DNA of 64,000 nucleotides from Akkermansia biwaensis (GTDB lineage: Bacteria; Verrucomicrobiota; Verrucomicrobiia; Verrucomicrobiales; Akkermansiaceae): NCBI RefSeq assembly GCF_026072915.1, contig NZ_AP025943.1:2914001-2978000 (forward strand), in the 5' to 3' direction. The position numbers and the translations under genes were made by a program. Position 1 is the first letter of the stretch. Every line of letters begins with the position of its first letter. Below, piece by piece: positions 54,476 to 63,980 of this stretch. The notes under the pieces were generated by a model. The model was not told where the DNA came from. It searched no databases and worked only from the letters and a program-made list of their open reading frames with translations.

Positions 54476-55000
54476 GGCACGGAGAGACTACGGAATTTGA
54501 CCGCCGGGGGCAATGGCAAAAGCAGGGAAAACGGATTCTGAAACAATCTTCTTTTGCCGGCAGGGAAAACCATGTTCCGTACACCATCCATTTCCCCTGA
54601 ATATGGAAACAACGCCTGAAGGCAGATTTCCGTACTCCTATCTCGTCATCAGCCACCCACTCCATGAAGGCGATCCGGCGCATGATCCGGAAATATTTTC
54701 AAACATCGATCGTTTGGAGGACGAATTCTTTGAAGCCCGTTCCAACCGATGAAGGCGGGTTGCCTTCCGGATACAGCAAATAGCCGGAGAAGCGTTGATT
54801 TTTGAAGGAAGAGCTCCTCCGGCATATTTTATCCGGTACTCCAGAATAATTCCTGCGAAAACGACGCTTCCTTTCTTCCCCTCCCGGTATATTCGACGTC
54901 TTCCGCAACATCGGGCAACGCGGAATCATTACCAGACACGAGTACGGCATGCGGCAGCATCTTTTCCTCCGCCCCCCTAAATTTCATCGGTCCGGGAATA
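54476..55000. other. 525-bp stretch without a supportable gene
   Basis: Short frames occur on both strands (for example 54513-54752 plus, 79 codons) but none has a recognisable family or start context. A near-palindrome CAAACATCGATCGTTTG lies at about 54704-54720. It probably holds the promoter of the methyltransferase gene and the 3' end of the PEP-CTERM transcript. Confidence 0.5.
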
Positions 55001-55726
55001 TCACGATCTGCGCCGCCGCATCATCAGAACGGCCATGCCAAGCACCCCCAGGGATGCCGCCGCCGGCTCGGGAACCACGGAAAAGGCCATGGCCGCTACA
55101 CCGGCTTTCTGTCCCCCAATGCGAAAATCAAGCCTGTCCGATGTTGCCGTTCCCGTCCATTTGACCAGCGTCAGCTTGTTGTTCGCAAAGGAAGGAGCCG
55201 TGGAGAATCCCGTTCCATCCGTAGCGGCGTATTCAAAGGAACCCGTTCCTCCGGTGACGGTAGTGGCGCCGGGAGCAGTCGCCACACTGGAAACGAACAT
55301 GTAAAACGTTATGGTGTTCCCTGCCGTCAATCCGCCCAGTTGGATGGAAGATGTCGTGGAACCACCGGCTCCGGGGCTCATGAATGTGGACAGCGCTCCA
55401 TAGTCGAAAGAACCGAGGATATTGACCAGGTCCGTCATCGCAGCCTCATTCTGGTAATAGGCGTAATAAGCGGGGTCTCCCTCTCCGGGAGTCACAGCGG
55501 TGACATTCGAGTTAAAGAAGTTCCCGCCACTTTTAACGATTTTTAGTGTATAGGGAGTACCGTTTCCTGAAGCATCCTGAAGCTGCAATTCAGCCGAGCT
55601 GTTGGACGTATACTGATTCATGCCGGGCCTTCCCGTGCCATCCCTGTACACATCCACCAGGACGGAAGCAGCCTGTGCCAGGGAAAAAGCCCCTCCGGCC
55701 ATAAGTAAAAATAATGTTTTCTTCAT
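55001..55726 (-). CDS. PEP-CTERM sorting-domain protein
   Basis: 241 residues. Signal peptide MKKTLFLLMAGGAFSLAQA; a Ser/Thr/Gly-rich beta-type body; and a C-terminal PEP-CTERM tripartite signal: VPEPAAASLGVLGMAVLMM followed by RRRRS. PEP-CTERM signals are recognised by an exosortase in the inner membrane, which removes the tail and exports or anchors the protein. No exosortase gene is in this window. The body has no recognised domain, so the function of the exported protein is unknown. Confidence 0.9.
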   Translation of the reverse strand: MKKTLFLLMAGGAFSLAQAASVLVDVYRDGTGRPGMNQYTSNSSAELQLQDASGNGTPYTLKIVKSGGNFFNSNVTAVTPGEGDPAYYAYYQNEAAMTDLVNILGSFDYGALSTFMSPGAGGSTTSSIQLGGLTAGNTITFYMFVSSVATAPGATTVTGGTGSFEYAATDGTGFSTAPSFANNKLTLVKWTGTATSDRLDFRIGGQKAGVAAMAFSVVPEPAAASLGVLGMAVLMMRRRRS

Positions 55727-55763
55727 GGTTTTCTGCTCTTGTAAACGGTGAAAACCAATGTAG

Positions 55764-55922
55764 GGATTTTGAATCCGAAATACGGTACAAGTTTTAGATT
55801 TTCATATTCTTATAAAAAACATACTTCTATGGCCGGGAAGAAAATTCACGCTCCGCATCCCCCGTTTATTTTCATAACTTTTTCTTTTTCATCTTTTCTT
55901 ATTGACACCGGATTCAAAATCC
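55764..55922. repeat. Pair of 14-bp inverted repeats
   Basis: GGATTTTGAATCCG (55764-55777) and CGGATTCAAAATCC (55909-55922) are exact reverse complements 131 bp apart. Each arm is itself almost palindromic (GGATT...AATCC). They lie in the spacer between the PEP-CTERM gene start and the mutB terminator. Confidence 0.6.
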
Positions 55923-55931
55923 GCCTTGATC

Positions 55932-55964
55932 CAAAAAAGAGGCCGGATCCAATGATCCGGCCTC
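55932..55964 (-). terminator. Intrinsic terminator of the mutA-mutB operon
   Basis: Perfect 12-bp stem AGAGGCCGGATC/GATCCGGCCTCT (55964-55953 and 55948-55937 on the minus strand) with a 4-base loop, followed by six T. It is 32 bases beyond the mutB stop. Confidence 0.93.
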
Positions 55965-55996
55965 TGGTTTTCAATTTGTTCCGCGAACAGCGGGCC

Positions 55997-58141
55997 TTAG
56001 TCGGCGTACTGTTCGTTGAGGGCTTCCATGATTTCCTTGGAGGCTTCCGGGATGTTCGTACCGGGGCCGAAGATGGCCACGGCTCCGTGTTCTCTGAGGA
56101 AGTCGTAGTCCTGGGCGGGAATGACGCCGCCGCAGAAGACCATGATGTCCGGACGCCCCTGTTTCTGGAGTTCTTCCACCAGGGCGGGCAGAAGCACCTT
56201 GTGGCCCGCGGCCAGGGAGCTCATGCCGATCATGTGCACGTCGTTTTCAATCGCCATCTTGGCGGTTTCCTCCGGCGTCTGGAAGAGCGGGCCTACGTCC
56301 ACGTCGAAGCCGAGGTCGGCATAGGCGGAGGAGACCACCTTGGCGCCGCGGTCGTGGCCGTCCTGGCCCATTTTGGCGACGAGGATGCGGGGACGGCGCC
56401 CCGTGCGTTCGGCGAAGTCGTCCGTCATCTTGCGGACTTCCTCCACCAGCGGATCTTGACCATAGGATTGTGCGTACACGCCGGTAATGAGTTTGATTGG
56501 AGCTTTGTGCCGCCCGAAGTGCTTTTCCAGGGCGGAGGAGATTTCCCCCAGGGAGGCGCGGGCCTTGGCCGCCTTGATAGCGAGGTCAAGGAGGTTGCCT
56601 TCTCCCGTACGGGCGCATTCGGACAGGGCTTCCAGCGCGGCTTCGCACGCGGCGGAGTCGCGTTCCGCACGCAGTTTCTGCAGGCGGGCGATCTGGGCGT
56701 CCCGGACGGTGGTGTTGTCCACTTCCAGAATGTCGATTTTTTCTTCCTGCTCCAGACGGTACTTGTTAACGCCGATGATGGGCTCCTTACCGGAGTCAAT
56801 GGCCGCCTGACGGCGGGCAGCGGCTTCTTCAATGCGCATCTTGGGCAGCCCGGTTTCAATGGCCTTGGCCATGCCGCCGAGTTTTTCCACTTCCTGAAGG
56901 TGGGCCCAGCCCTTGCGGATGAGCTCGTTGGTGAGGTATTCCACGTAGTAGGAACCGCCCCACGGGTCGATGACCTTGCAGATGGTGGTTTCATCCTGCA
57001 GGTGGAGCTGGGTGTTGCGGGCGATGCGGGCGGAGAAGTCCGTCGGCAGGGCTATCGCCTCATCCAGGGAGTTGGTGTGCAGGGACTGCGTATGGCCGCA
57101 GGCGGCGGCCAGGGCTTCAATGCAGGTGCGGGTCACGTTGTTGAACGGGTCCTGCTCCGTGAGGGACCAGCCGGAAGTCTGGGAGTGCGTGCGCAGGGCC
57201 AGGGACTTCGGGTTCTTGGGGTTGAACTGCTTGATGAGCTTGGCCCACAGCACGCGGGCAGCGCGCATTTTAGCCACTTCCATGAAGTAGTTCTTGCCCT
57301 GGGCCCAGAAGAAGGAGAGGCGCGGAGCGAAGGCGTCGATGTCAATGCCGGCCTTGATCCCGGTGCGCACGTATTCCAGGCCGTCCGCAAGCGTGTAAGC
57401 CATTTCCAGGTCCGCCGTGGCGCCGGCTTCCTGCATGTGGTAGCCGGAGATGGAAATGGAGTTGAACTTGGGCATGTACTTGGAGGTGAATTCAAAGATA
57501 TCCGCAATGATCCGCATGGACGGGTCCGGCGGATAAATGTACGTGTTGCGCACCATGTATTCCTTCAGGATGTCGTTCTGGATCGTCCCGGAGAGCTGGT
57601 CCAGCGTGCAACCCTGTTCCTGGGCGGCCACGATGTAGAAGGCAAGCACGGGCAGCACGGCGCCGTTCATGGTCATGGAGACGGACATTTTGTCCAGCGG
57701 GATGCCCTTGAAGAGGATTTCCATGTCCAGGATGGAGTCCACGGCCACGCCGGCCTTGCCTACGTCGCCCACCACGCGGGGGTGGTCGGAGTCATAGCCG
57801 CGGTGCGTCGCCAGGTCGAAGGCGATGGAAAGCCCCTTCTGCCCGGCCGCCAGGTTGCGGCGGTAGAAGGCGTTGGATTCCTCCGCCGTGGAGAAACCGG
57901 CGTACTGGCGCACCGTCCAGGGACGCGCCACATACATGGTGGCGTAAGGTCCGCGCAGGTTCGGGGCCACACCGGCGGTAAAGTCCAGGTGCAGGCAGTC
58001 GTCGTACACGCTCTCGGAATAGGTGGGCGGCACGGGAATTTGTTCATTGGTCACCCAGGTTTCCGTCCGGGGGGCCGGGGACTGGCCGCCAGCCTTGACT
58101 TCTGGATAGGCGGCGGTTGCAAAGTCGGGAATATTGCTCAT
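55997..58141 (-). CDS. mutB: Methylmalonyl-CoA mutase, large (catalytic) subunit
   Basis: 714 residues from ATG 58141 ([15 protein letters not shown]), the usual length. It interconverts succinyl-CoA and (R)-methylmalonyl-CoA using adenosylcobalamin, on the route to propionate. The TIM barrel shows [18 protein letters not shown] and [20 protein letters not shown]. The C-terminal cobalamin-binding domain has DGHDRG (about 591-596, lower axial His), later SSLAAGH and GGVIPAQD. It follows the small subunit by 22 bases and ends at a strong terminator. Confidence 0.96.
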   Translation of the reverse strand: MSNIPDFATAAYPEVKAGGQSPAPRTETWVTNEQIPVPPTYSESVYDDCLHLDFTAGVAPNLRGPYATMYVARPWTVRQYAGFSTAEESNAFYRRNLAAGQKGLSIAFDLATHRGYDSDHPRVVGDVGKAGVAVDSILDMEILFKGIPLDKMSVSMTMNGAVLPVLAFYIVAAQEQGCTLDQLSGTIQNDILKEYMVRNTYIYPPDPSMRIIADIFEFTSKYMPKFNSISISGYHMQEAGATADLEMAYTLADGLEYVRTGIKAGIDIDAFAPRLSFFWAQGKNYFMEVAKMRAARVLWAKLIKQFNPKNPKSLALRTHSQTSGWSLTEQDPFNNVTRTCIEALAAACGHTQSLHTNSLDEAIALPTDFSARIARNTQLHLQDETTICKVIDPWGGSYYVEYLTNELIRKGWAHLQEVEKLGGMAKAIETGLPKMRIEEAAARRQAAIDSGKEPIIGVNKYRLEQEEKIDILEVDNTTVRDAQIARLQKLRAERDSAACEAALEALSECARTGEGNLLDLAIKAAKARASLGEISSALEKHFGRHKAPIKLITGVYAQSYGQDPLVEEVRKMTDDFAERTGRRPRILVAKMGQDGHDRGAKVVSSAYADLGFDVDVGPLFQTPEETAKMAIENDVHMIGMSSLAAGHKVLLPALVEELQKQGRPDIMVFCGGVIPAQDYDFLREHGAVAIFGPGTNIPEASKEIMEALNEQYAD

Positions 58142-58163
58142 ATGATGAAATTTGGTAAATGGT

Positions 58164-60218
58164 TTAGAGGCCGATCTTGTTCTGAATGGCTTCAATGGTG
58201 TTGTAGCAGTTGGCCCTGACGTGGATGAAGATGTCCACGCCGGCTTCCTTGAACGCTTCCACATGGTCCGCCGGATAACCGGCGAGGGCCACCATCATGT
58301 CCGGCTTGATTTCCCTGAGCGCCTTGCAGAAGGCGGGAACGATTTCCGGATAGGTGTCGTCCGTGGAGCAGATCACGCACACGGCGCAGCCGCTTTCCGC
58401 AGCGGCCCTGGCCGCCTCTTCCGGAGTCGGGAAGCCGGACGGGTAAACCACGTCCAGACCGCCTGCGCGCAGGAAGTCGCGGGAGAAGTCCGCACGGGCC
58501 TTGTGCTGGCGCAGCGGCCCCATGTTGGCGAAGAAGACCATCGGGCGCGTTCCCTTTTCCTCCACCCAGGCGTCGGCCTTGGCGAGCAGGGATTCAAAGC
58601 GTTCCGCCAGGCGGCGCTTCGGCAGGGCTTCAATTTCCAGCGGTCCGCCGCACTTGCAGTCCGCGCCGGCCGTGAGGGCCTTGTTGATGAGGCAGGTGGA
58701 GAAGCCTTCCTCCGCGGCCTTGCAGACGGAATCCACGCACATTTTCACGTCGGGCAGTTCCACGTCCGCATTCTTGCAGCAGCCGTGGCCCTTGGAGGCG
58801 GAACAGGCGGAGCCTTCCGGCACTTCCAGCTTCTTTTCCACCAGGTTGACGTACTGGTTGACGCCCACAATGGACTGGCGGCGCTGGTCGGCCATTTCAT
58901 ACCGCTTGGCGGCCGTGGCGTTCACGCTCTTCTGGATGGAGCCGGACTGAAGGGCCTTGATGATGCCGCCTTCCTTTTCAATTCCCTGGAAGACGTCCCA
59001 GATTTTCCGGGAGACTTCGTCCGTCAGGTTTTCAATGTACCAGGAACCGCCGGCGGGGTCCACCACCTTGTCCAGGTTGCATTCGCCCAGCAGAATCAGC
59101 GGGCAGTTGCGGGCGATGCGGCGGGAGAATTCGTCCGGCATGCGCACGGCCGCGTCGAAGGGCAGTACGTCGATGCTGTCCACGCCGCCCATAATGGCGG
59201 AGAATGCCTGGGCGGAACCGCGCAGCAGGTTGACCCAGGGGTCCACCTTGGAGAGGGTCCAGAAGGAAGTGCGGGCATGCAGGCTGATCTTGGCGGATTC
59301 CTCGCTGCCGCCGCATTCCTTGACGATGAGGGCCCAGAGTTCGCGCAGGGCGCGGATTTTGGCCACTTCCAGGAAAAGGTTGGCCCCGATGGATACGGTA
59401 AAGCGCATGTGGGCGGCCGCTTCATCCACGGAGATGCCGCGTTCTTCCATGGCGCGCAGATAGGCCACGGCGGTAGCGAGCATGGCTCCCGCTTCTTCAA
59501 AGGCGGAGGCGCCGGAGTCCGCATAGGGAAGCCCGCTGACGCCGATGGTCTGGAAGGCGGGCGCGTTGGCGATGGCCCACTTGGTCATCGCGGCCATCTG
59601 GTCATAATAGGCGCAAATGCCCTTGCCGCCGCAGAGGGAGCCCTTCATCACGGCCTTGCCGACCGGGTCGTAGAGAACGCCGCCCCGGAGGCCGGCGGTG
59701 TCAAATCCGGCGGATTTGTACGTGTTCAGGAACATGGAAAGCGTGCCCAGGCCGCAGGAACCGGGAGTGATGTAAACGGGCAGCTTGTCCAGCGGAAGGC
59801 CCTTGAGAGCGGTGTCCCAGGCCGCCTGCTTGCGCAGCTTGAGGCCGCATTTGCAGTTGAGCTGGACGTTCACGGCGGTCAGGCCGCGTTCCAGATCGTG
59901 CAGGATTTTGCTGTTGAAGTCTTCCGGAGTAGAGGCGGGAATGCTCTGGGCGATTTCGCAGGGCTTTTCCACATAGCCCAGGGCGCGGGTTCCGCGGCGG
60001 TACGGGAACTGCCCGGCAGGCATGACGGGAGAGTGCTCGTCCCACTTGTTGTAAATGGGATGCAGCGTGATTCCCTCCACGAGCTTCGTGAAAAGTTTTT
60101 TATCAAAATCAGCCCCCTTCAAGGCAGCGACGGCTGCCTCACGCCATTCGGCGTATGTGGCTGGTGCGAATTCTCCGAAGTCAATCTCCGGATCCGTTGT
60201 TTTGTTTCCCTTTTGCAT
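58164..60218 (-). CDS. mutA: Methylmalonyl-CoA mutase, small subunit
   Basis: 684 residues. It is homologous to the large subunit but has lost the cobalamin His motif: where MutB has DxHxxG this chain reads [13 protein letters not shown], as expected for the non-catalytic partner of the heterodimer. Barrel segments include [35 protein letters not shown] and [18 protein letters not shown]. An unusual Cys-rich insert of about 55 residues (about 467-524; [12 protein letters not shown] and ADCKCGG) precedes the C-terminal domain. First gene of the mutA-mutB operon and divergent from the gene at 60421. Confidence 0.93.
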   Translation of the reverse strand: MQKGNKTTDPEIDFGEFAPATYAEWREAAVAALKGADFDKKLFTKLVEGITLHPIYNKWDEHSPVMPAGQFPYRRGTRALGYVEKPCEIAQSIPASTPEDFNSKILHDLERGLTAVNVQLNCKCGLKLRKQAAWDTALKGLPLDKLPVYITPGSCGLGTLSMFLNTYKSAGFDTAGLRGGVLYDPVGKAVMKGSLCGGKGICAYYDQMAAMTKWAIANAPAFQTIGVSGLPYADSGASAFEEAGAMLATAVAYLRAMEERGISVDEAAAHMRFTVSIGANLFLEVAKIRALRELWALIVKECGGSEESAKISLHARTSFWTLSKVDPWVNLLRGSAQAFSAIMGGVDSIDVLPFDAAVRMPDEFSRRIARNCPLILLGECNLDKVVDPAGGSWYIENLTDEVSRKIWDVFQGIEKEGGIIKALQSGSIQKSVNATAAKRYEMADQRRQSIVGVNQYVNLVEKKLEVPEGSACSASKGHGCCKNADVELPDVKMCVDSVCKAAEEGFSTCLINKALTAGADCKCGGPLEIEALPKRRLAERFESLLAKADAWVEEKGTRPMVFFANMGPLRQHKARADFSRDFLRAGGLDVVYPSGFPTPEEAARAAAESGCAVCVICSTDDTYPEIVPAFCKALREIKPDMMVALAGYPADHVEAFKEAGVDIFIHVRANCYNTIEAIQNKIGL

Positions 60219-60420
60219 GGCGAAGTCAATGGGTAAGGCCTAATATGTTGGTTTTTAATTGCGCAAACCAGGCCAGATTTAAAGCGCGGAGTTATCTTAG
60301 AAAATCAAATTATAAAGTCCAGCGTGAAAAACACAACAGGCCCAATGAAGGCGAATTTGCCCTATCACGTTCGGGAAGCTTGCAAAAACAACATAAAAAG
60401 AGTAGATACAGGGTTTAAGC

Positions 60421-63033
60421 ATGCCGACCTCACCTACCGTCAAACTCCCTGTTCAACTAGTCAGGCAGCTCCAGGCATTCCGCCGTCGCCTCCGAACGGT
60501 CAAAATACTGGAAGCCATCTGCCTGGCCGGCCTGGCCGTCATCCTCTCCTATGTGTTCCTGTACGTTTCCGACCGCGTTTGGGAAACACCGCCCACGCTG
60601 GGATGGATTCTTTTCATCTGCGCCTTGGCGGGATTGCTGACTTTCATTCCGTGGTGGAGCTTCCGGTGGGTCTGGCAGCGCAGGACGGCCGCACAGCTGG
60701 CGCGCCTGATCGGCAAAAAGGATGCGGCTCTGGGAGACCGCCTGCTGGGGGTCATTGAACTGGATTCCGAAAAGTACGGGCACCAATACAGTTCAGCAAA
60801 GCTCAAGGAGGCGGCCATGGAACAGGTGGCCCGCGAAGTCGCCGGACAGGACCTGACGGTCAACATCCCCAGGCCGCGGCACAGGATGCTGTTCCTTCTT
60901 CTTTCCATTCTGGTTCTCTGCACGGGCGCCCTGTGCATCGTCAGCCCGGAAGCGGCGGAAAACGCCCTGCACCGCTGGCTTCAACCCTTCAATCCTCCGG
61001 AACGCTACACCTTCACGCAGCTGGATCCCTCCCCCGACACCCTGGTCATTCCCCTGGGGGAAAGCCACGTGTACGAACTCAGACTGGCGGATTCCACCAA
61101 GTCCCGCCCGGAAACCGGCCATTACGTTTTCGGGAACAGGGTGCGCCAGCAGACGACTCTGGCGGACGGCGTTTACAAGGTACTCATTCCCCCTCTCCAG
61201 CAGGCGGACAGGCTTGAATTTTCAGCGGGGGACGTCGTGCGCCGCATGCGCATCGTGCCGAAGGCGCGCCCTTCCCTGCTTTCCGCCGCGGCCACGGTGG
61301 CCTATCCGGAATACATGGACCGCCCGGACGGACGGGAACCGATGAGGGCCGGGGTCATTTCCGCGCCGGAAGGCTCCACGCTGACGCTGGAGGTTACCGC
61401 CTCCCAGCCTCTGGCTTTCGCCGCCACGCCCCAGGGAAAGCCCCTGCGCGTGGACGGCAGCAAGGTGATCATTCCCTCCATTCTTCTGGGGAAGGATCCG
61501 CAGGAAATGGAGCTGACATGGACGGACCGGGACGGACTGGCCGCCGCTCAGACCGTGAAAGTGCGCCTGGAACCTGTTGAAGACAAGCAACCCTCCGTTT
61601 ATCTGAGGGGCGGAGAAAACGACCGCCACGTGCTGGAAGACACCAGCATTGAACTGGAAGTGGAGGCCGCGGACGATTTCGGCCTGCGGGAACTGGGCGT
61701 GGAATGGCAGGGAGAAAAGTCTTTTTACGAGGAAGAAAATCTGGACGGGGGAGCGGCGGATCCGGAGAAAGCCGGCAAGCCCGTCCCGGGACTGCACGGG
61801 GAAAAAGTTCTGGAAACGGGCGATCCGACCCGGACCGGATTGAAGGGAACCTTCCTGTTCCAGGCCAGGGCCCTGAAGCTGTCTCCCCAGCGCGTGGTCG
61901 TCCGCGGATTTACGCAGGACTACAAGCCCGGCGGCAAAAGGGTGTATTCGGAACCCATGGTCATCATCGTCCTTTCCAAGTCGGAACATGCGCAGATGAT
62001 CCGCAATGAACTGGAACGCATCGTCAGCGAGCTGGAGGGGATGATCCGCCGCATGGACGCCATGACGGACGAGGCGAAACGCCTGAAAACCCTGGAAGAA
62101 AAGGACCTCAGGAATACGGAAGCCCAGCAGAGGCTCCATGCCCTTGCGGATGAGGAACAGGCCAACCGGAGGGAATTGAATGAATTGATCAACCGGTCCG
62201 AAACATTGTTCAAGGAAGCTTCCCGCAATACCCAGATCGACCCGTCCGGAATGAAGGAGTTCATGAAGGGAATTTCCATGCTGAAACCCGTTCCCGACAG
62301 CACTATGAAGAACGCCCAGAAAAAGTTCCGGGATTCTGCGGCGGAGAACAACACTCCTCAGGAAAGCCGGCAGTCCCTCAGCGGCGGGGAAAGCGACCAT
62401 TCCGCCGCCACGCAGGCCCTGAAAGACGCCATGAACCAGCTTTCCAAATCCGCTCAGGACATGGAAGCCAGCACTTTCGTGGCCAGGCTCATCCAGGCGG
62501 CTTACAAGGAGGATTCCATTGCCAGTTCCCTCGCCAGCCAGCTCAACACCATCGTGGGCATGACCATGGAGGAGCTGGACCCCTCCACCCGCCGGGAAAT
62601 GGAAACCATCGCCACCCTCCAGAATGCCTCCACGCAGGATATCGGTTGGATTCTGGAAGACCTCAATTACTACAAATCCCGCACGGAGGAACGCATTTAC
62701 AGCGATCTGTACAATCAGATGAACGCCTTCTCCCTCCGTGAAAAGCTGGACCTGGTTCATGGAAACATCCTGAATTCCATCACGGCGCAGTCCATTGACG
62801 AATCCCGCCTGTACGCGTCCACCCTGCGCCACTGGGCTAAGCTGATAGACGACTACAAGAAAAGCCGCGGCGGAGGCGGAGGCGGTGGGGGCGGAGACCA
62901 GGAGTCCATTTCCGACGCCGACTTTGAGTTCATGCTGAAGATCATCCGCATGATCCAGCAGGAACAGGACATCCGCATGCGTACCCGCGCCGCTGAAAAG
63001 GAACACCGCAAACTCAACGCCAAAACCCCATGA
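60421..63033 (+). CDS. Large Ig-like/helical membrane protein (DUF4175-like), second locus
   Basis: 870 residues. The N-terminal two helices (VILSYVFLYVSDRVW region, LGWILFICALAGLLTFIPWW) and a third near 145-165 (LFLLLSILVLCTGALCIV) anchor it. Beta-sandwich segments follow (RYTFTQLDPSPDTLVIPLGE; LLSAAATVAYPEYMDRPDGRE), then long helical or coiled-coil stretches (RRELNELINRSETLFKEASR). A run of nine Gly (about residue 817) precedes a final charged helix (MIQQEQDIRMRTRAAEKEHRK). The order of parts parallels the operon protein at 35162-38017. The next gene overlaps its stop (ATGA). Function unknown; probably an envelope scaffold. Confidence 0.75.
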   Translation: MPTSPTVKLPVQLVRQLQAFRRRLRTVKILEAICLAGLAVILSYVFLYVSDRVWETPPTLGWILFICALAGLLTFIPWWSFRWVWQRRTAAQLARLIGKKDAALGDRLLGVIELDSEKYGHQYSSAKLKEAAMEQVAREVAGQDLTVNIPRPRHRMLFLLLSILVLCTGALCIVSPEAAENALHRWLQPFNPPERYTFTQLDPSPDTLVIPLGESHVYELRLADSTKSRPETGHYVFGNRVRQQTTLADGVYKVLIPPLQQADRLEFSAGDVVRRMRIVPKARPSLLSAAATVAYPEYMDRPDGREPMRAGVISAPEGSTLTLEVTASQPLAFAATPQGKPLRVDGSKVIIPSILLGKDPQEMELTWTDRDGLAAAQTVKVRLEPVEDKQPSVYLRGGENDRHVLEDTSIELEVEAADDFGLRELGVEWQGEKSFYEEENLDGGAADPEKAGKPVPGLHGEKVLETGDPTRTGLKGTFLFQARALKLSPQRVVVRGFTQDYKPGGKRVYSEPMVIIVLSKSEHAQMIRNELERIVSELEGMIRRMDAMTDEAKRLKTLEEKDLRNTEAQQRLHALADEEQANRRELNELINRSETLFKEASRNTQIDPSGMKEFMKGISMLKPVPDSTMKNAQKKFRDSAAENNTPQESRQSLSGGESDHSAATQALKDAMNQLSKSAQDMEASTFVARLIQAAYKEDSIASSLASQLNTIVGMTMEELDPSTRREMETIATLQNASTQDIGWILEDLNYYKSRTEERIYSDLYNQMNAFSLREKLDLVHGNILNSITAQSIDESRLYASTLRHWAKLIDDYKKSRGGGGGGGGGDQESISDADFEFMLKIIRMIQQEQDIRMRTRAAEKEHRKLNAKTP

Positions 63034-63740
63034 ATATCACCCGCCTGCCAGTCATCTTCCTGGCCTTTTCGGCCCTTTCCCTACCCTGTTCGGCAACCCC
63101 GGAGGGACAGACGATCTATACCGCCAAGCACAAGGAAACGGCGGAAAAGCTGGCCGTCCAGCAGGACGAGCTCCAGGCGGACACGTCCGACCTCATTATG
63201 GGAGAAACGAATGAGGAAGTGATCGACCTCCTGAAGAAATGCCGCCACGCCATGAACGACGCCGTGGACCTCCTGGAGAATTACAACACGGGAGGCCCGA
63301 CGCTCGCCGCCCAGTCGGACGTCATTGAATTGATCTACCTGGCGGCCAAGGCCAGAATGAGCATGCCGGGAGGAGGTGCAGGAGGCAAACTGCCCAAATT
63401 CGGAGAAAACGGAATGAAGCCGGGCAGCGAGGCGCTGATGAACATGCTCCGCCAGCTCCTGGGCATGGACAGCGAGTCCCAGTCCATGCAGCAGGGGGAC
63501 AGCGAAGGAGAGGGGCAAGGGCAAGGACAGGGCGAGGGCCAGAACGGCCGGGGCAACAAGCCGGGAAAAGGAGCCGACGGAAAGTCGGACATGGCTTCCT
63601 CCCAGGAAAAAGGGGTTTCCAGCCCCGACACGGCGGCGGAAAGCCGCTCCGTCCCCAAATCCACCGGGATGTCCGCAGATGACATGCCCTCCGAATTCCG
63701 CAAGGCGCTGGACGCCTACAACAGAACCCTCCAGAAGTAG
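63030..63740 (+). CDS. Secreted low-complexity protein, partner of the preceding gene
   Basis: 236 residues with signal peptide (RLPVIFLAFSALSLPCSA). An acidic helical region (QTIYTAKHKETAEKLAVQQ; LLKKCRHAMNDAVDLLENY) is followed by a Gly/Gln/Glu repeat stretch (GEGQGQGQGEGQNGRG) and a C-terminal helix (MPSEFRKALDAYNRTLQK). The tail layout is like that of the single protein at 35162-38017 (Gly/Gln-rich, then VPGLYRDAVRQYFEQ), so this gene and the previous one together look like a split version of it. Start overlaps the upstream stop by 4 bases. Confidence 0.72.
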   Translation: MNITRLPVIFLAFSALSLPCSATPEGQTIYTAKHKETAEKLAVQQDELQADTSDLIMGETNEEVIDLLKKCRHAMNDAVDLLENYNTGGPTLAAQSDVIELIYLAAKARMSMPGGGAGGKLPKFGENGMKPGSEALMNMLRQLLGMDSESQSMQQGDSEGEGQGQGQGEGQNGRGNKPGKGADGKSDMASSQEKGVSSPDTAAESRSVPKSTGMSADDMPSEFRKALDAYNRTLQK

Positions 63741-63746
63741 TAAAAG

Positions 63747-63980
63747 ATGAACACGCATTCCGCCTATCCCTTCTACTTCGAATATTACATGTCCCAGGCC
63801 CTGTTTCATGCAGACCAGTCCCTCTGGGAAGCGTGGAACCATAAAAACATACACTACCTCCACGCATCCCAGACGCCCAACGGTTCCTGGCTGAGCGACA
63901 GGGGAAGTTCCTATGCCACCTCTCTGGCACTCCTTTCGATTGCCCTGAATTACCGCTTCCTGCCCATTTACGAACAATAA
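63747..63980 (+). pseudogene. C-terminal remnant of a prenyltransferase/squalene-oxidase-repeat protein
   Basis: 77 codons reading YYMSQALFHADQSLWEAWN, HYLHASQTPNGSWLSD and TSLALLSIALNYRFLPIYEQ. This is the usual C-terminal repeat and end of secreted terpene-cyclase-like-fold proteins of several hundred residues found beside DUF4175/VWA gene sets in planctomycetes and verrucomicrobia. Here only the last repeat is left, with an ATG 6 bases after the previous stop. Either the 5' part has been deleted or the fragment has been kept as a mini-protein. It could be expressed in the operon. Confidence 0.6.

Noticed and set aside
54513-54752. A 79-codon plus-strand frame between the methyltransferase and PEP-CTERM genes
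   Set aside because: No family, no start signal, and composition like that of a spacer.
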